A stretch of 64,000 bases of DNA, taken from assembly GCF_018223345.1 (NCBI RefSeq), contig NZ_CP073587.1, forward strand, positions 283,001 through 347,000, written 5' to 3'. The stretch's first letter is position 1; each line of letters opens with the position of its first letter. A program made the position numbers and the translations under genes. Below the pieces are notes generated by a model. The model did not search any database. It was not told the origin of the DNA and saw only the letters and a program-made list of their open reading frames with translations. Positions 19,094 to 27,162 of this stretch are shown here, in pieces. This stretch comes from Shewanella yunxiaonensis (GTDB lineage: Bacteria > Pseudomonadota > Gammaproteobacteria > Enterobacterales > Shewanellaceae).

Positions 19094-20683
19094 TCAATGG
19101 TGGAAATGACGCATTCCGGTAAAGACCATCGCCATCCCGTGTTCATCCGCCGCAGCAATCACTTCTTCATCGCGGATGGAACCGCCTGGTTGAATGATAC
19201 AGCTGATGCCAGCCTCTGCTGCTGCATCAATACCGTCACGGAATGGGAAGAAAGCGTCGGATGCCATCACTGAACCTTCGACGACCAAGCCTTCATCCGC
19301 CGCCTTGATACCCGCGATTTTGGCACTGTACACGCGGCTCATCTGGCCAGCACCTACGCCAATAGTCATTCCCGCTTTGGCGTAGACGATAGCATTGGAT
19401 TTCACAAATTTGGCGACTTTCCAGCAGAACAGTAAATCTTTCAGCTCACTGGCGGTCGGCTGACGCTTAGTCACGACTTTCAGGTCAGCTTCAGTCGTGG
19501 TGCCCTGATCGCGGTCCTGCACCAGCAAACCACCGTTAACGCGCTTGTAGTCGTAACCTTTAGTCGGTTGCTGCCACTGTCCGCATTCCAGCAAACGCAC
19601 ATTTGCTTTCTTGGCAACGACTTCTCGAGCGGCCGGACTAACCACTGGCGCAATAATCACTTCTACAAACTGACGGTCAACGATCGCCGCAGCAGTATCG
19701 CCATCCAGTTCACGGTTAAACGCGATAATGCCACCGAACGCTGAGGTTGGATCGGTTTTAAATGCCCGGTTGTAAGCGTCTAGCAGGTTACTGCCCAGCG
19801 CGACACCGCAAGGGTTCGCGTGCTTAACAATCACACAGGCGGGTTCAGCAAATTCCTTCACACATTCCAGCGCTGCATCGGTATCGGCGATATTGTTGTA
19901 AGACAGCGCCTTGCCTTGCAGTTGTACGGCAGTGGCCACTGAGGCTTCATCAATATTGAGGTCAGTGTAAAATGCCGCGCTCTGATGGCTGTTTTCGCCA
20001 TAACGCAGATCCTGCTTTTTCACCAACTGAGTGTTGAAGGTACGCGGGAATTTAGAATCAGCGTCGCAGTTGTCTTTGCTATGTGCTGGCACCATAGTGC
20101 CAAAATAGTTAGCGATCATGCCGTCATAAGCCGCGGTATGTTCAAACGCGGCAATCGCCAGATCAAAGCGGGTTGCCAATGTGGTTGAACCCTGGTTAGC
20201 AGCCATTTCGGCTAACACGCGGTCATAATCCGCAGCATTGACGACAATAGTGACATCTTTGTGGTTTTTCGCGGCGGCACGCACCATCGTCGGTCCACCG
20301 ATATCGATGTTTTCTACCGCATCTTCCAGTGTGCAACCCGGTTTGGCTACGGTGGCGGCAAAGGGGTAGAGGTTGACGACTACCAGATCGATCGGACTGA
20401 TATGGTTGTCCAGCATCACTTGTTCATCCAGACCGCGGCGGCCCAAAATGCCACCGTGCACTTTGGGATGCAGGGTTTTTACTCGGCCGTCCATGATTTC
20501 CGGATGACCGGTGTAGTCTGAGACTTCGATAACCGGTACGCCGTTGTCTGCCAACAGGCGGGCGGTGCCACCTGTGGAGAGCAACTCCACTCCTTGCGCG
20601 TGCAAGGCTTGGGCAAATTCAAGGATTCCGGTTTTATCTGAGACGCTGAGCAGCGCACGACGTATAGGTCTGGCAGTAGTCAT
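19094..20683 (-). CDS. purH: bifunctional AICAR transformylase / IMP cyclohydrolase
   Basis: 529 residues from the ATG at 20683, equal to E. coli PurH. The N-terminal IMP cyclohydrolase (MGS-like) domain starts [13 protein letters not shown]; the C-terminal transformylase domain shows KHANPCGVA and AFGGIIAFN. Together they carry out the last two steps to IMP. The frame is open for 73 codons further upstream, but that stretch overlaps the structured leader and resembles no PurH N-terminus, so it is not included. First gene of a purHD operon. Confidence 0.97.
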   Translation of the reverse strand: MTTARPIRRALLSVSDKTGILEFAQALHAQGVELLSTGGTARLLADNGVPVIEVSDYTGHPEIMDGRVKTLHPKVHGGILGRRGLDEQVMLDNHISPIDLVVVNLYPFAATVAKPGCTLEDAVENIDIGGPTMVRAAAKNHKDVTIVVNAADYDRVLAEMAANQGSTTLATRFDLAIAAFEHTAAYDGMIANYFGTMVPAHSKDNCDADSKFPRTFNTQLVKKQDLRYGENSHQSAAFYTDLNIDEASVATAVQLQGKALSYNNIADTDAALECVKEFAEPACVIVKHANPCGVALGSNLLDAYNRAFKTDPTSAFGGIIAFNRELDGDTAAAIVDRQFVEVIIAPVVSPAAREVVAKKANVRLLECGQWQQPTKGYDYKRVNGGLLVQDRDQGTTTEADLKVVTKRQPTASELKDLLFCWKVAKFVKSNAIVYAKAGMTIGVGAGQMSRVYSAKIAGIKAADEGLVVEGSVMASDAFFPFRDGIDAAAEAGISCIIQPGGSIRDEEVIAAADEHGMAMVFTGMRHFHH

Positions 20684-20820
20684 TTGAGTACAGTTTCCAC
20701 GTTTAGATATTGCAAAGGACTTTAGAAAAATTATAAAAATCATAGTTATATATTTATAACTTTGCCAAAGTCCCTCCAGCCTTGAGCATCTGGGATGCTG
20801 CCGGAGGCGGTATTCTAGCG
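20684..20820 (-). promoter_or_regulatory. structured purH leader
   Basis: On the minus strand the region before purH can fold into consecutive hairpins: an outer/inner stem at about 20774-20808 (CCTCCGGC...GCTGGAGG with inner AGCATC / GATGCT), a 5-bp hairpin in ACTTTGGCAAAGT (20760-20773), and GTTATA / TATAAC (20745-20760). The segment CTAAAGTCCTTTGC at 20725-20712 can pair instead with GGACTTTGGCAAAG, giving mutually exclusive structures. I recognise no known riboswitch family and no clear PurR box. Confidence 0.4.
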
Positions 20821-20929
20821 CAAATCCCTCAATCGCGTTGTTTTTTATGCCGAACAACACATACGCCTCTGGCGAACGAAGCCGCATCATCTTAACTATC
20901 AAATGAGAGTGATTTTCAGTTAAAATAGC

Positions 20930-20960
20930 TTGACCTTGGATATAGCTCTAAGGTTTATAC
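20930..20960 (+). promoter_or_regulatory. MerR-family promoter/operator of zntR
   Basis: TTGACC (-35, 20930-20935) and TTATAC (-10, 20955-20960) are separated by 19 bp, the over-long spacing typical of MerR-activated promoters. The spacer contains the dyad ACCTTGGA / TCTAAGGT (20933-20954) with a 6-bp centre. Together these predict metal-induced autoregulation of zntR and the downstream permease. Confidence 0.85.
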
Positions 20961-20986
20961 TCAACAGGCAAGATAGGTGAGGGCAG

Positions 20987-21463
20987 ATGTTACGCATTGG
21001 CGAGCTGGCAAACATGTGTGGAGTGAATACAGATACGCTGCGCTTTTATGAAAAGCATGGCTTGTTGACGCCTTCCATGCGCACAGCGTCAGGTTATCGC
21101 GTATACAGCACCGATGATGCGGCACGCTTACAGTTTATTCTGCGAGCCAAAGCGGTGGGATTCAGTCTGAGTGAAATTTCAGAACTGTTATCTATCGAGC
21201 TGGACAAGGCCAACCGCGCCTGTGGTGATGTTAAAGGCATGGTGGACGACAAACTCGCGCAGATGCAACAACGGATTGCGGAACTCGATCGCTTTCGTCG
21301 TTCTCTGCAATTGTTATCGGACACTTGCTGTGGTGGCCCGGAAAGCGCGGAACACTGTTCAATTTTAAAGGCGTTGGAGTCTTGTGATGTATCCAGCGCT
21401 GAAGCGTTACCAGATGAAACAATACATATTCATGCACCGCTACAGGGTGATTGCAAATGTTGA
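20987..21463 (+). CDS. zntR: ZntR-like MerR family metal-responsive regulator
   Basis: 158 residues. The N-terminal winged helix-turn-helix opens MLRIGELANMCGVNTDTLRF, followed by the MerR coiled-coil dimer helix and a C-terminal metal loop with CCGG and HCSILKALE, as in ZntR (zinc/cadmium/lead sensors). Cys near residue 78 (RACGDV) matches the conserved ligand before the long helix. An extra His/Cys-rich tail (IHIHAP...DCKC) may add metal ligands. The Shine-Dalgarno AGGTGAGGG precedes the ATG. The gene overlaps the start of the permease, so the pair is one operon from the MerR-type promoter. Confidence 0.9.
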   Translation: MLRIGELANMCGVNTDTLRFYEKHGLLTPSMRTASGYRVYSTDDAARLQFILRAKAVGFSLSEISELLSIELDKANRACGDVKGMVDDKLAQMQQRIAELDRFRRSLQLLSDTCCGGPESAEHCSILKALESCDVSSAEALPDETIHIHAPLQGDCKC

Positions 21464-22728
21464 TGAATAATTTTATCGCGCTGTTTATGGAATCTGCCCC
21501 ATGGTTATTACTGGGGTTGCTGTTAGCCGGTATGTTAAAGATGTTTGTGCCAACTACTTGGATGCACAAGCAGCTTGGTGGAAATGGTATCGGTAGTACT
21601 ATTAAAGCGGCGTTATTCGGTGCCCCATTACCTCTGTGTTCCTGCGGCGTAATTCCCGCTGCAGTTGCTTTGCGTCGTAGTGGTGCATCAAAAGCGGCGA
21701 CGACTTCGTTTCTGGTATCAACGCCAGAAACCGGAGTTGATTCGGTCACGATTTCTTATGTGCTTCTTGGGCCTTTTATGGCCGTCGTTCGCCCCATTGC
21801 CGCCGTAGTCAGCGCGATAGTTGCTGGATTACTGGTGGGACGCGATGAAGCTCAAGCCGACAAGGTCAATGCTGTATCCAAATTTACCCCAGTAACCGGG
21901 AGGATGTTCTCACCAGTGACATCGGCGGCATCGAAGCCGAGCAGTTGTTGCACTAATACTGCAACTGCAAGTTCGTCTTGCGGTTGCTCTGTCAAACCGG
22001 CCAAAGAGAGCAGTTGCTGTGGTTCCGCGCAGGCGGCAGACAGTTGCTATAGTGATAAAGAACCGCGGTATGAATCCTTAATTGAGGACAGTTGTGGGTG
22101 TAGCAGCGGGAAAAGTAGTTGTTGCGGTGGTGAAACCTCGGAAAATCGAGAAATGTCGTTCCTGAGTAAGCTTTGGCATGGCATCAAGTACGCGGCGACA
22201 GATCTGGTGGCAGATACCGCACTATGGCTGCTGGTGGGACTGTTTTTTGCTGCGGTAGTGACTACCTATGTCCCGGCAGACTTTCTGGCTCGCTGGGGGG
22301 ATGGGGTGCTGGCGATGTTGGCAATGGTGTTGATTTCAATCCCTATGTACATCTGTGCTACGGCTTCGACACCTGTCGCCGCCGGACTGCTATTGGCAGG
22401 GATTTCCCCCGGTGCGGTATTGGTATTTATGTTGGCTGGCCCCGCCACCAATATTGCAACACTTGGGATTGTGTCGAAAGAGCTGGGTAAACGGGCATTG
22501 TACGGGTACTTGGGTGGTGTGCTGGGGGTGGCGCTGTTGAGTGGTTTTGTGGTGAATTATCTGGTGGCGACATTTGGCTTCGAGGTGACACCACAAATTG
22601 GTGCCGCACATGAGGTATTACCGCAGGTGGTGGTCGGCTATTCTGCATTATTACTGGCGGGGCTGATGGCTAAAGCTCTCTACGACAAAGTGCCACGGCG
22701 TTGGTTGCGCAGAGATTGTTGCTCTTAA
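21457..22728 (+). CDS. YraQ/ArsP-type permease with Cys-rich linker, probable metal efflux
   Basis: About 423 residues of the DUF318/permease family that includes ArsP and YraQ. Two homologous membrane halves (about 1-130 and 225-420) each carry a conserved core motif: LCSCGVIPAAVALRRSGAS in the first and ICATASTPVAAGLLLAG in the second. Between them a hydrophilic linker of ~80 residues holds many Cys, often as CC or CGC (SSCGCSVKP, ESSCCGSA, SSCCGGE), resembling soft-metal ligands. The ATG at 21457 has AGGGTGA upstream and overlaps zntR by 7 bp; an ATG at 21463 is the alternative. Operon structure and the ZntR-like regulator suggest export of a divalent or soft metal; substrate and direction are inferred only. 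Confidence 0.85.
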   Translation: MLMNNFIALFMESAPWLLLGLLLAGMLKMFVPTTWMHKQLGGNGIGSTIKAALFGAPLPLCSCGVIPAAVALRRSGASKAATTSFLVSTPETGVDSVTISYVLLGPFMAVVRPIAAVVSAIVAGLLVGRDEAQADKVNAVSKFTPVTGRMFSPVTSAASKPSSCCTNTATASSSCGCSVKPAKESSCCGSAQAADSCYSDKEPRYESLIEDSCGCSSGKSSCCGGETSENREMSFLSKLWHGIKYAATDLVADTALWLLVGLFFAAVVTTYVPADFLARWGDGVLAMLAMVLISIPMYICATASTPVAAGLLLAGISPGAVLVFMLAGPATNIATLGIVSKELGKRALYGYLGGVLGVALLSGFVVNYLVATFGFEVTPQIGAAHEVLPQVVVGYSALLLAGLMAKALYDKVPRRWLRRDCCS

Positions 22729-22750
22729 TAACCTTGGCCGCCATAAAGAG

Positions 22751-22775
22751 AAAGGCACTCATTGAGTGCCTTTCG
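22751..22775 (+). terminator. terminator after the zntR-permease operon
   Basis: A 10-bp stem (AAAGGCACTC / GAGTGCCTTT) with loop ATT. The T-run is short on the + strand; the minus strand could serve the small gene at 22830-22952. Confidence 0.75.
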
Positions 22776-22829
22776 TGATCCTGTTGCCGACAAGCGGCTG
22801 CAAAAATTTCAGTTTCATTGACAGAAGTA

Positions 22830-22952
22830 TCAGCTGTTATCTACCGGATTATTTCTGGCCTGCCGTTTAGCGGCTTTGGCTGCCCTTTTTTCCTTCATAC
22901 TCAGCTGGGGCTTTTTCTTCTGTTCTTTGCTGCTGTTGTGTTCTTTACTCAT
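22830..22952 (-). CDS. 40-residue highly basic small protein
   Basis: An ATG at 22952 preceded by the Shine-Dalgarno GGAAGGAAAACC opens a 40-codon frame ending in TGA at 22830. The product is rich in Lys, Arg, Ala and Gln (it starts MSKEHNSSKEQKKK and includes SMKEKRAAKAAKRQA), is probably helical in the middle, and has no Cys or membrane segment. Good Shine-Dalgarno, compositional bias and a terminator 55 bp downstream support a real gene. I do not recognise the family; nucleic-acid or ribosome association is a guess from charge only. Confidence 0.7.
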   Translation of the reverse strand: MSKEHNSSKEQKKKPQLSMKEKRAAKAAKRQARNNPVDNS

Positions 22953-23601
22953 GGTTTTCCTTCCGTATTTACTTTAGGAGAAACCGTAGGGATTTATATA
23001 ACCTGTCGGTATATCCCGGCGATTTCAAGACTCACCTGACAGCTGGTGATACCTGCGTTTTTAGGTATCGATGAAACCAGTTGCACCGACAGTCATCTGT
23101 CGGTGAATTTCATTCTACGCCGCTGCTTTCAGGGTGGCGCATCTTCCAATAGAATAATTTTTAATAAGTGGATTTTGGTGATAATCAGAACGAATTAAAA
23201 CGCGCTTTCTAGTGCCGCTGACTATCTCGATTGTTGCACTCATGCAACAGTGGGTAAATTATCGACGGTCTAATAAATTCTATGTGACAAAGGTAGAATA
23301 ACCAGCGTTATCTCTAGTGTTAAACACACCCAAACATGCCTGATGCCTTGAATTGGCTACTGGTGACAACTGTATGATGCAGTTACCTCTTTTGGTATCC
23401 GGAGCAATAACTGGACGTTAAGACGGTTATTGGCCGGTGCAGGTTATTTCGAAGCGCTTCCCGGCCACCTTTACAGGTCTTATCGACAACCGCACCGGCT
23501 CCCGGAGCCAAATTTATACCGCAATCCACTTTGTGGACCTCAGCTTCCTAGTCAATAGATTCTATGATGTAATCCGCTTTTTGGAATTCAGGGGGCAGCT
23601 C
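22953..23601. other. 649-bp intergenic region with several hairpins, no confident gene
   Basis: Three strong inverted repeats are visible: GATACCT / AGGTATC at 23048-23069, CACCGACAG / CTGTCGGTG at 23084-23105 with loop TCAT, and GCCGGTGC / GCACCGGC at 23433-23499, the last enclosing GAAGCGCTTC and ACCTTTACAGGT. None ends in a T-run, so they are not simple terminators. The frame of elaA is open back to 23437 by chance, with no ribosome-binding site there. Confidence 0.5.
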
Positions 23602-24057
23602 ATGTATTGGCAGCGTTATTCGTTTGCTGACTTGGACACAAATACGCTCTATACCGTGTTGAAACTGCGTGTGGATGTGTTTGTCGTGGAGCAGCAGTGC
23701 CCATACCCGGAATTGGATGATAAAGATCGCCATCAAGGTGCTCTGCATCTAATAGGTTACGACAATGGGGAGCTGGTGGCCTATGCGCGCTTATTGCCAC
23801 CAGGTTGTAGTTATGACGAGTGCAGTATTGGTCGCGTGTTGGTAGCACCCTGTGCCAGAGGAAGAGGTTTGGCTCATGCGCTGATGCAACAGGCAATCGA
23901 GGCTTGTCGGCAACAGTGGACTCAAAGTGCTATTCGGATTGGTGCCCAGGATTATTTACGACAGTTTTATGCAGCGTTAGGATTTCAGGCGGTTTCTGCA
24001 GTGTATCTTGAGGATGGTATTCCACATTTAGAGATGTTGCTGCCGAACGCTACTTAG
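23602..24057 (+). CDS. elaA: ElaA family GNAT acetyltransferase
   Basis: 151 residues from the ATG at 23602, which has AGGGGGC upstream. Motifs match the ElaA subfamily of GNAT enzymes: LKLRVDVFVVEQQCPY near the N-terminus, the acetyl-CoA-binding stretch IGRVLVAPCARGRGLAHALM, IGAQDYLRQFYAALGF, and EDGIPHLEM near the C-terminus. It transfers acetyl from acetyl-CoA to an unknown substrate in the cytoplasm. The open frame extends 55 codons upstream, but those residues lie outside the family and overlap the inverted repeats. Confidence 0.92.
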   Translation: MYWQRYSFADLDTNTLYTVLKLRVDVFVVEQQCPYPELDDKDRHQGALHLIGYDNGELVAYARLLPPGCSYDECSIGRVLVAPCARGRGLAHALMQQAIEACRQQWTQSAIRIGAQDYLRQFYAALGFQAVSAVYLEDGIPHLEMLLPNAT

Positions 24058-24069
24058 GTCATGGCAACG

Positions 24070-24108
24070 CCAATAAAAAAAGCGTGCAAAGCACGCCTTT
24101 TTTATTGG
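24070..24108. terminator. bidirectional terminator between elaA and a convergent small gene
   Basis: GCGTGC / GCACGC with loop AAA, extended by A7 on the left and T6 on the right and by CCAATA / TATTGG. It ends elaA on + and the gene at 24122-24370 on -. Confidence 0.9.
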
Positions 24109-24121
24109 CAGGGGTTCCTGC

Positions 24122-24370
24122 CTAAGCACGTAACTTGACCTCAGGTTGCAGATCAATGTCTCCTTGCCAATTAATTGTCGCTAACTGGGAATGCTGCGCA
24201 ACGATTGCCAGTGGGCCGGAATACATCTGCCTTACAAACAGCAGGCGATAACCGTATCCCTGAAGCCGATAGTATGCCATTTTTTGCTCTGGCGTCATTG
24301 CATCCCAAAAAGTATCGCGTGAAATGGCGGTCCGTCGCCTTTCTTGATATTGTTCTAGTGTTTGGACCAT
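24122..24370 (-). CDS. hypothetical protein, 82 residues
   Basis: A soluble protein starting MVQTLEQYQERRRTAISRD, with a helical, charged N-terminal half (TPEQKMAYYRLQGYGYRLLF) and a more beta-prone C-terminal half. It has no signal peptide, Cys or known motif. It uses the shared terminator, which supports expression, but its Shine-Dalgarno is weak (AAGAA). I do not recognise the family. Confidence 0.65.
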   Translation of the reverse strand: MVQTLEQYQERRRTAISRDTFWDAMTPEQKMAYYRLQGYGYRLLFVRQMYSGPLAIVAQHSQLATINWQGDIDLQPEVKLRA

Positions 24371-24546
24371 GATTCGATTCTTCGACCGTTAGTTGTACCA
24401 CGTCACTGCTGTGGCATTGGCAGCTGAACAATACAAAGTAACCAGGGTTAAATTTTTGACATAAGACAATTTTGCGTCACATGGTGTCGCTTTTATGAGC
24501 GATAATCTGCGTCAGATCACATCTATATGCAGTGTCGATCCATCAG

Positions 24547-25380
24547 TTATTGATGAATATATAGTTGTTGGGCCGGACGTGGGATAGAGATCCCGGCATC
24601 GACCAACGCTTGCCATAGCTGCAAATTGACCTGGTATTTATCCTGGAAATAACTGGCAGTTGGGATCCAGTAGCGCACACCAATATCCAGACCTGTACTG
24701 TTAAACCCGTTAATCCCAACCTGTAATGGGCATTGTTTATCCACTTGCGGATGGCTTTCCAGTATGCCGTTAATCAATTCAATCACCTTAGTCGGATCGG
24801 TTTGGTAATCGATATTGAAATGCAGTTCCACCAACTTATTGGCAAAAGAGTTATGCAGCACTTCCCCAAGAATATGTTTATTGGGAATGCTGATAAGCTC
24901 CCCCTCTTCGTTGGTGAGGAAGGTCATACCGAGTTTGATATCTTTTACCTGACCGGTGATATTGTTAATACTGATAGTATTTCCCACCACGAATGGTCTG
25001 GACACAATGATGGTAATGCCTGCGGCATAGTTGGATAACATGCCTTGCACAGCAAGACCGGCGCCCAGAGATGCCGCACCGATAGCTGCGACCATTGGCG
25101 TAACGCTGATCCCTAGTTTTCCCAGTGCAATAATCCCCACCATGATAATGACGAGTAATCGCACCAGATGGGTCACAAACGTGCTCAGGGTGACATCAAT
25201 ATTGTGCTTTTGCAGTTGCTTCTCCACCATTGTGGAGGCTTTTCCTGCGAGCCACAGCCCCAGCAAAAAGATAATCAGGGCACCGAGTATCTGGAAGCTG
25301 TATTTCACTAAATATTCGGTAATAACATCATAGACCTGTTGTATCTGAGCCAGCTCAGAACCCAAACCGGAGTCAGCCAT
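24547..25380 (-). CDS. mscS: MscS family mechanosensitive channel
   Basis: 277 residues, close to E. coli MscS (286). Three membrane helices occupy about 20-125; the pore helix TM3 is the Gly/Ala-rich stretch AAIGAASLGAGLAVQGML, followed by the beta domain (FVVGNTISINNITGQVKDI) and the cytoplasmic alpha/beta vestibule. It opens on membrane tension to release solutes during hypo-osmotic shock. The Shine-Dalgarno AAGGAG precedes the ATG. The gene is divergent from the secreted protein at 25516. MscS paralogues are common, so the symbol denotes the family. Confidence 0.92.
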   Translation of the reverse strand: MADSGLGSELAQIQQVYDVITEYLVKYSFQILGALIIFLLGLWLAGKASTMVEKQLQKHNIDVTLSTFVTHLVRLLVIIMVGIIALGKLGISVTPMVAAIGAASLGAGLAVQGMLSNYAAGITIIVSRPFVVGNTISINNITGQVKDIKLGMTFLTNEEGELISIPNKHILGEVLHNSFANKLVELHFNIDYQTDPTKVIELINGILESHPQVDKQCPLQVGINGFNSTGLDIGVRYWIPTASYFQDKYQVNLQLWQALVDAGISIPRPAQQLYIHQ

Positions 25381-25515
25381 CGTTTTCTCCTTAAATCAGC
25401 ATGTCATGGCACGGAGTTGTTGTGGTATCGTTAGCGCATGGTGGTAATGTGTTCGATTGTCATGATGACTATCGCGACATTGCGCCAACTATACAACGAA
25501 TTAAAAAGGACGATC

Positions 25516-26022
25516 ATGAAAATTCCCGCAACATTGCTGATGATGTGCCTGATGCTGTTTACGCTGCAGTCGGCGCAGGCGTCTGAATACGCCGTTGGCG
25601 ATACGCTGCAACCAGTAACATTACAAGACCAGTTCGATGCGCCTCAGTCTTTAAATGACGGTGACAAACTGCTGGTTTTCACGCGCTCAATGGCCGGCGG
25701 CAAAATTGCTCGTGAAGCACTGTCAGGCGTGACCACAGAACAGATGCAACATATTGGTCTGTTATATATTGCCGATATTAGCGGTATGCCATCACTGATA
25801 GCGCGGTTAGTCGCCATCCCTAAAATGAAAGATTTTAGTTTTCCGGTGGCGTTAGATCGTGAGGGGCAACCGACCAAACTGTTCCCCGTCGCGGATGACA
25901 CTGCAGCATTAATTAATCTGGAGCAATTGAAGATCACTCAAATTCGCTACTTCGACAGTGCGGAGGCGTTGAAACAGGCATTGCAAAGCAGTGGGCTTGA
26001 ATTACCCACTGCCGCTAAATGA
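25516..26022 (+). CDS. secreted thioredoxin-fold-like protein lacking CxxC
   Basis: 168 residues. A clear signal peptide (MKIPATLLMMCLMLFTLQ, ending near AQA) is followed by about 145 residues that look like a thioredoxin/AhpC-type fold: AVGDTLQPVTLQDQF at the start as in peroxiredoxin-like proteins, then LLVFTRSMAGG where a CxxC would normally sit. The mature protein has no Cys, so a redox role is unlikely. The start at 25516 has AAAGGA upstream; the frame is open to 25438 without a ribosome-binding site. It is convergent with ygiD, with the two genes abutting exactly. Confidence 0.75.
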   Translation: MKIPATLLMMCLMLFTLQSAQASEYAVGDTLQPVTLQDQFDAPQSLNDGDKLLVFTRSMAGGKIAREALSGVTTEQMQHIGLLYIADISGMPSLIARLVAIPKMKDFSFPVALDREGQPTKLFPVADDTAALINLEQLKITQIRYFDSAEALKQALQSSGLELPTAAK

Positions 26023-26817
26023 TCAACCAAGCTGTATGCTGAGCATGGCGATGGCGCGTAAATCAATGCTGTTATCAAACAGTTGACGTGGCTCATCGTC
26101 ATAACCAGTGCCTAGCAGGTAAAACAGTGGTTGCAGATGGTCATCTGTCGGATGACACATCTGTGCCACTTGTGGTGATATTAGATTTTCATAATCCAAT
26201 ACCGCTGCATCATCATGGCTTTGCAGTTTGGTGGTTATCATATCGGTAAACTCTTGCGCCCATGGGTACGCTGGGCCGTCAAAGCGCATAACCCCTAGGT
26301 TATGTACCACATTGCCGGATGCCACAATCAGAATCCCCTGATCTCTTAATGGTCGTAACTTCCGCCCCACGGCGTACTGCTGCTGGGGTGTCAGCCTAGG
26401 ATCGATGCTAAGTTGTAATACCGGGATCTCCGCCTGTGGATACATATGCATTAATACCGACCAGACACCATGATCTAAGCCCCGCGTATCGTCCACAATA
26501 ACATTGGGCCCCATCATTTTGGCCAACTGATGAGCCAATTGTGGGTCACCTGGCGCAGGGTATTGTTGCGCATATAGTTGTGCTGGAAATCCACCAAAAT
26601 CGTGTATGGTTTCAGGTTTGGCGGCACCGGTAATGGCTGTGCCATAGGTCAACCAATGTGCAGAAACGACGAGTATAGCTTTCGGCACCGGTAATTGTTG
26701 GCCCCACTGCTGCCACTGGCGCGTGTACGCCGTTTCTTCAATGGCATTCATCGGACTGCCATGACCAACAAAGATTGCTGGCATCCGCGAACTGACTGCA
26801 CTTTGAGGTTCAGACAT
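26023..26817 (-). CDS. ygiD: 4,5-DOPA-extradiol-dioxygenase-like protein (YgiD)
   Basis: 264 residues, class III extradiol dioxygenase (LigB-like) of the YgiD family. Metal-ligand and active-site His residues are visible in FVGHGSPMNAI near residue 18, VVSAHWL near 52, GLDHGVWSVLMHMYP, and GNVVHNLG. E. coli YgiD can open the DOPA ring to betalamic-acid-type products in vitro; the natural substrate is uncertain. The Shine-Dalgarno GGAGTCACG precedes the ATG. The stop lies directly against the stop of the convergent secreted-protein gene, with no terminator between them. Confidence 0.92.
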   Translation of the reverse strand: MSEPQSAVSSRMPAIFVGHGSPMNAIEETAYTRQWQQWGQQLPVPKAILVVSAHWLTYGTAITGAAKPETIHDFGGFPAQLYAQQYPAPGDPQLAHQLAKMMGPNVIVDDTRGLDHGVWSVLMHMYPQAEIPVLQLSIDPRLTPQQQYAVGRKLRPLRDQGILIVASGNVVHNLGVMRFDGPAYPWAQEFTDMITTKLQSHDDAAVLDYENLISPQVAQMCHPTDDHLQPLFYLLGTGYDDEPRQLFDNSIDLRAIAMLSIQLG

Positions 26818-27036
26818 CGTGACTCCAATGCGTTTTTAAGCAAGATATCGCAGCGGTAACAACCACTTGCGTCCAATAGCTATGGTCATAAAGCCTACAC
26901 TTTATTTTTATCGAAAATAATCGCAGAAAAATGACGTTTATATACTAATTAATAGAAAGAAAAAGTGCATCAAAACACCCCCTATCAGCCATGTGTAACA
27001 TATTGATTTTTAATCACTAAAATCATATTTAACAGG

Positions 27037-27162
27037 ATGAAAACAAAATCGAATAAAAAATTGCGTCTGTGGCATAAAAATTCGTTGCATCCAAAGGAAA
27101 AATATCGTCTACTTCGCACGTTTTTCAACCTGTACCGGCAATGTTGCCGACAGCCTGATTAG
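27037..27162 (+). CDS. upstream ORF / putative leader peptide of the decarboxylase
   Basis: 41 codons from the ATG at 27037 to the TAG at 27160. The peptide is strongly basic (11 Lys/Arg in the first 27 residues) and its C-terminal part is RLLRTFFNLYRQCCRQPD. The TAG overlaps the AGGAG Shine-Dalgarno of the decarboxylase, whose ATG is only 14 bp further, so a ribosome terminating here would cover that site. In E. coli, the leader peptide SpeFL stalls the ribosome when it binds ornithine and controls speF; this ORF shares an HxNS and an FFN element with SpeFL as I recall that sequence, but not its HIRR motif. The start has only a weak, close Shine-Dalgarno (ACAGG). Being a leader is inference; the frame itself is seen. 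Confidence 0.5.
   Translation: MKTKSNKKLRLWHKNSLHPKEKYRLLRTFFNLYRQCCRQPD

Noticed and set aside
20684-20902. N-terminal extension of purH by 73 codons
   Set aside because: It would exceed the 529-residue family length, has no ribosome-binding site and overlaps the structured leader; [17 protein letters not shown] is the expected N-terminus.
23433-23499. Integron attC-like site
   Set aside because: The long inverted repeat suggested attC, but the GTTRRRY / RYYYAAC core sites are not present at the ends.
23437-23601. 55-codon extension of elaA
   Set aside because: The ATG at 23602 has a strong Shine-Dalgarno and matches family length; the extension runs through inverted repeats.
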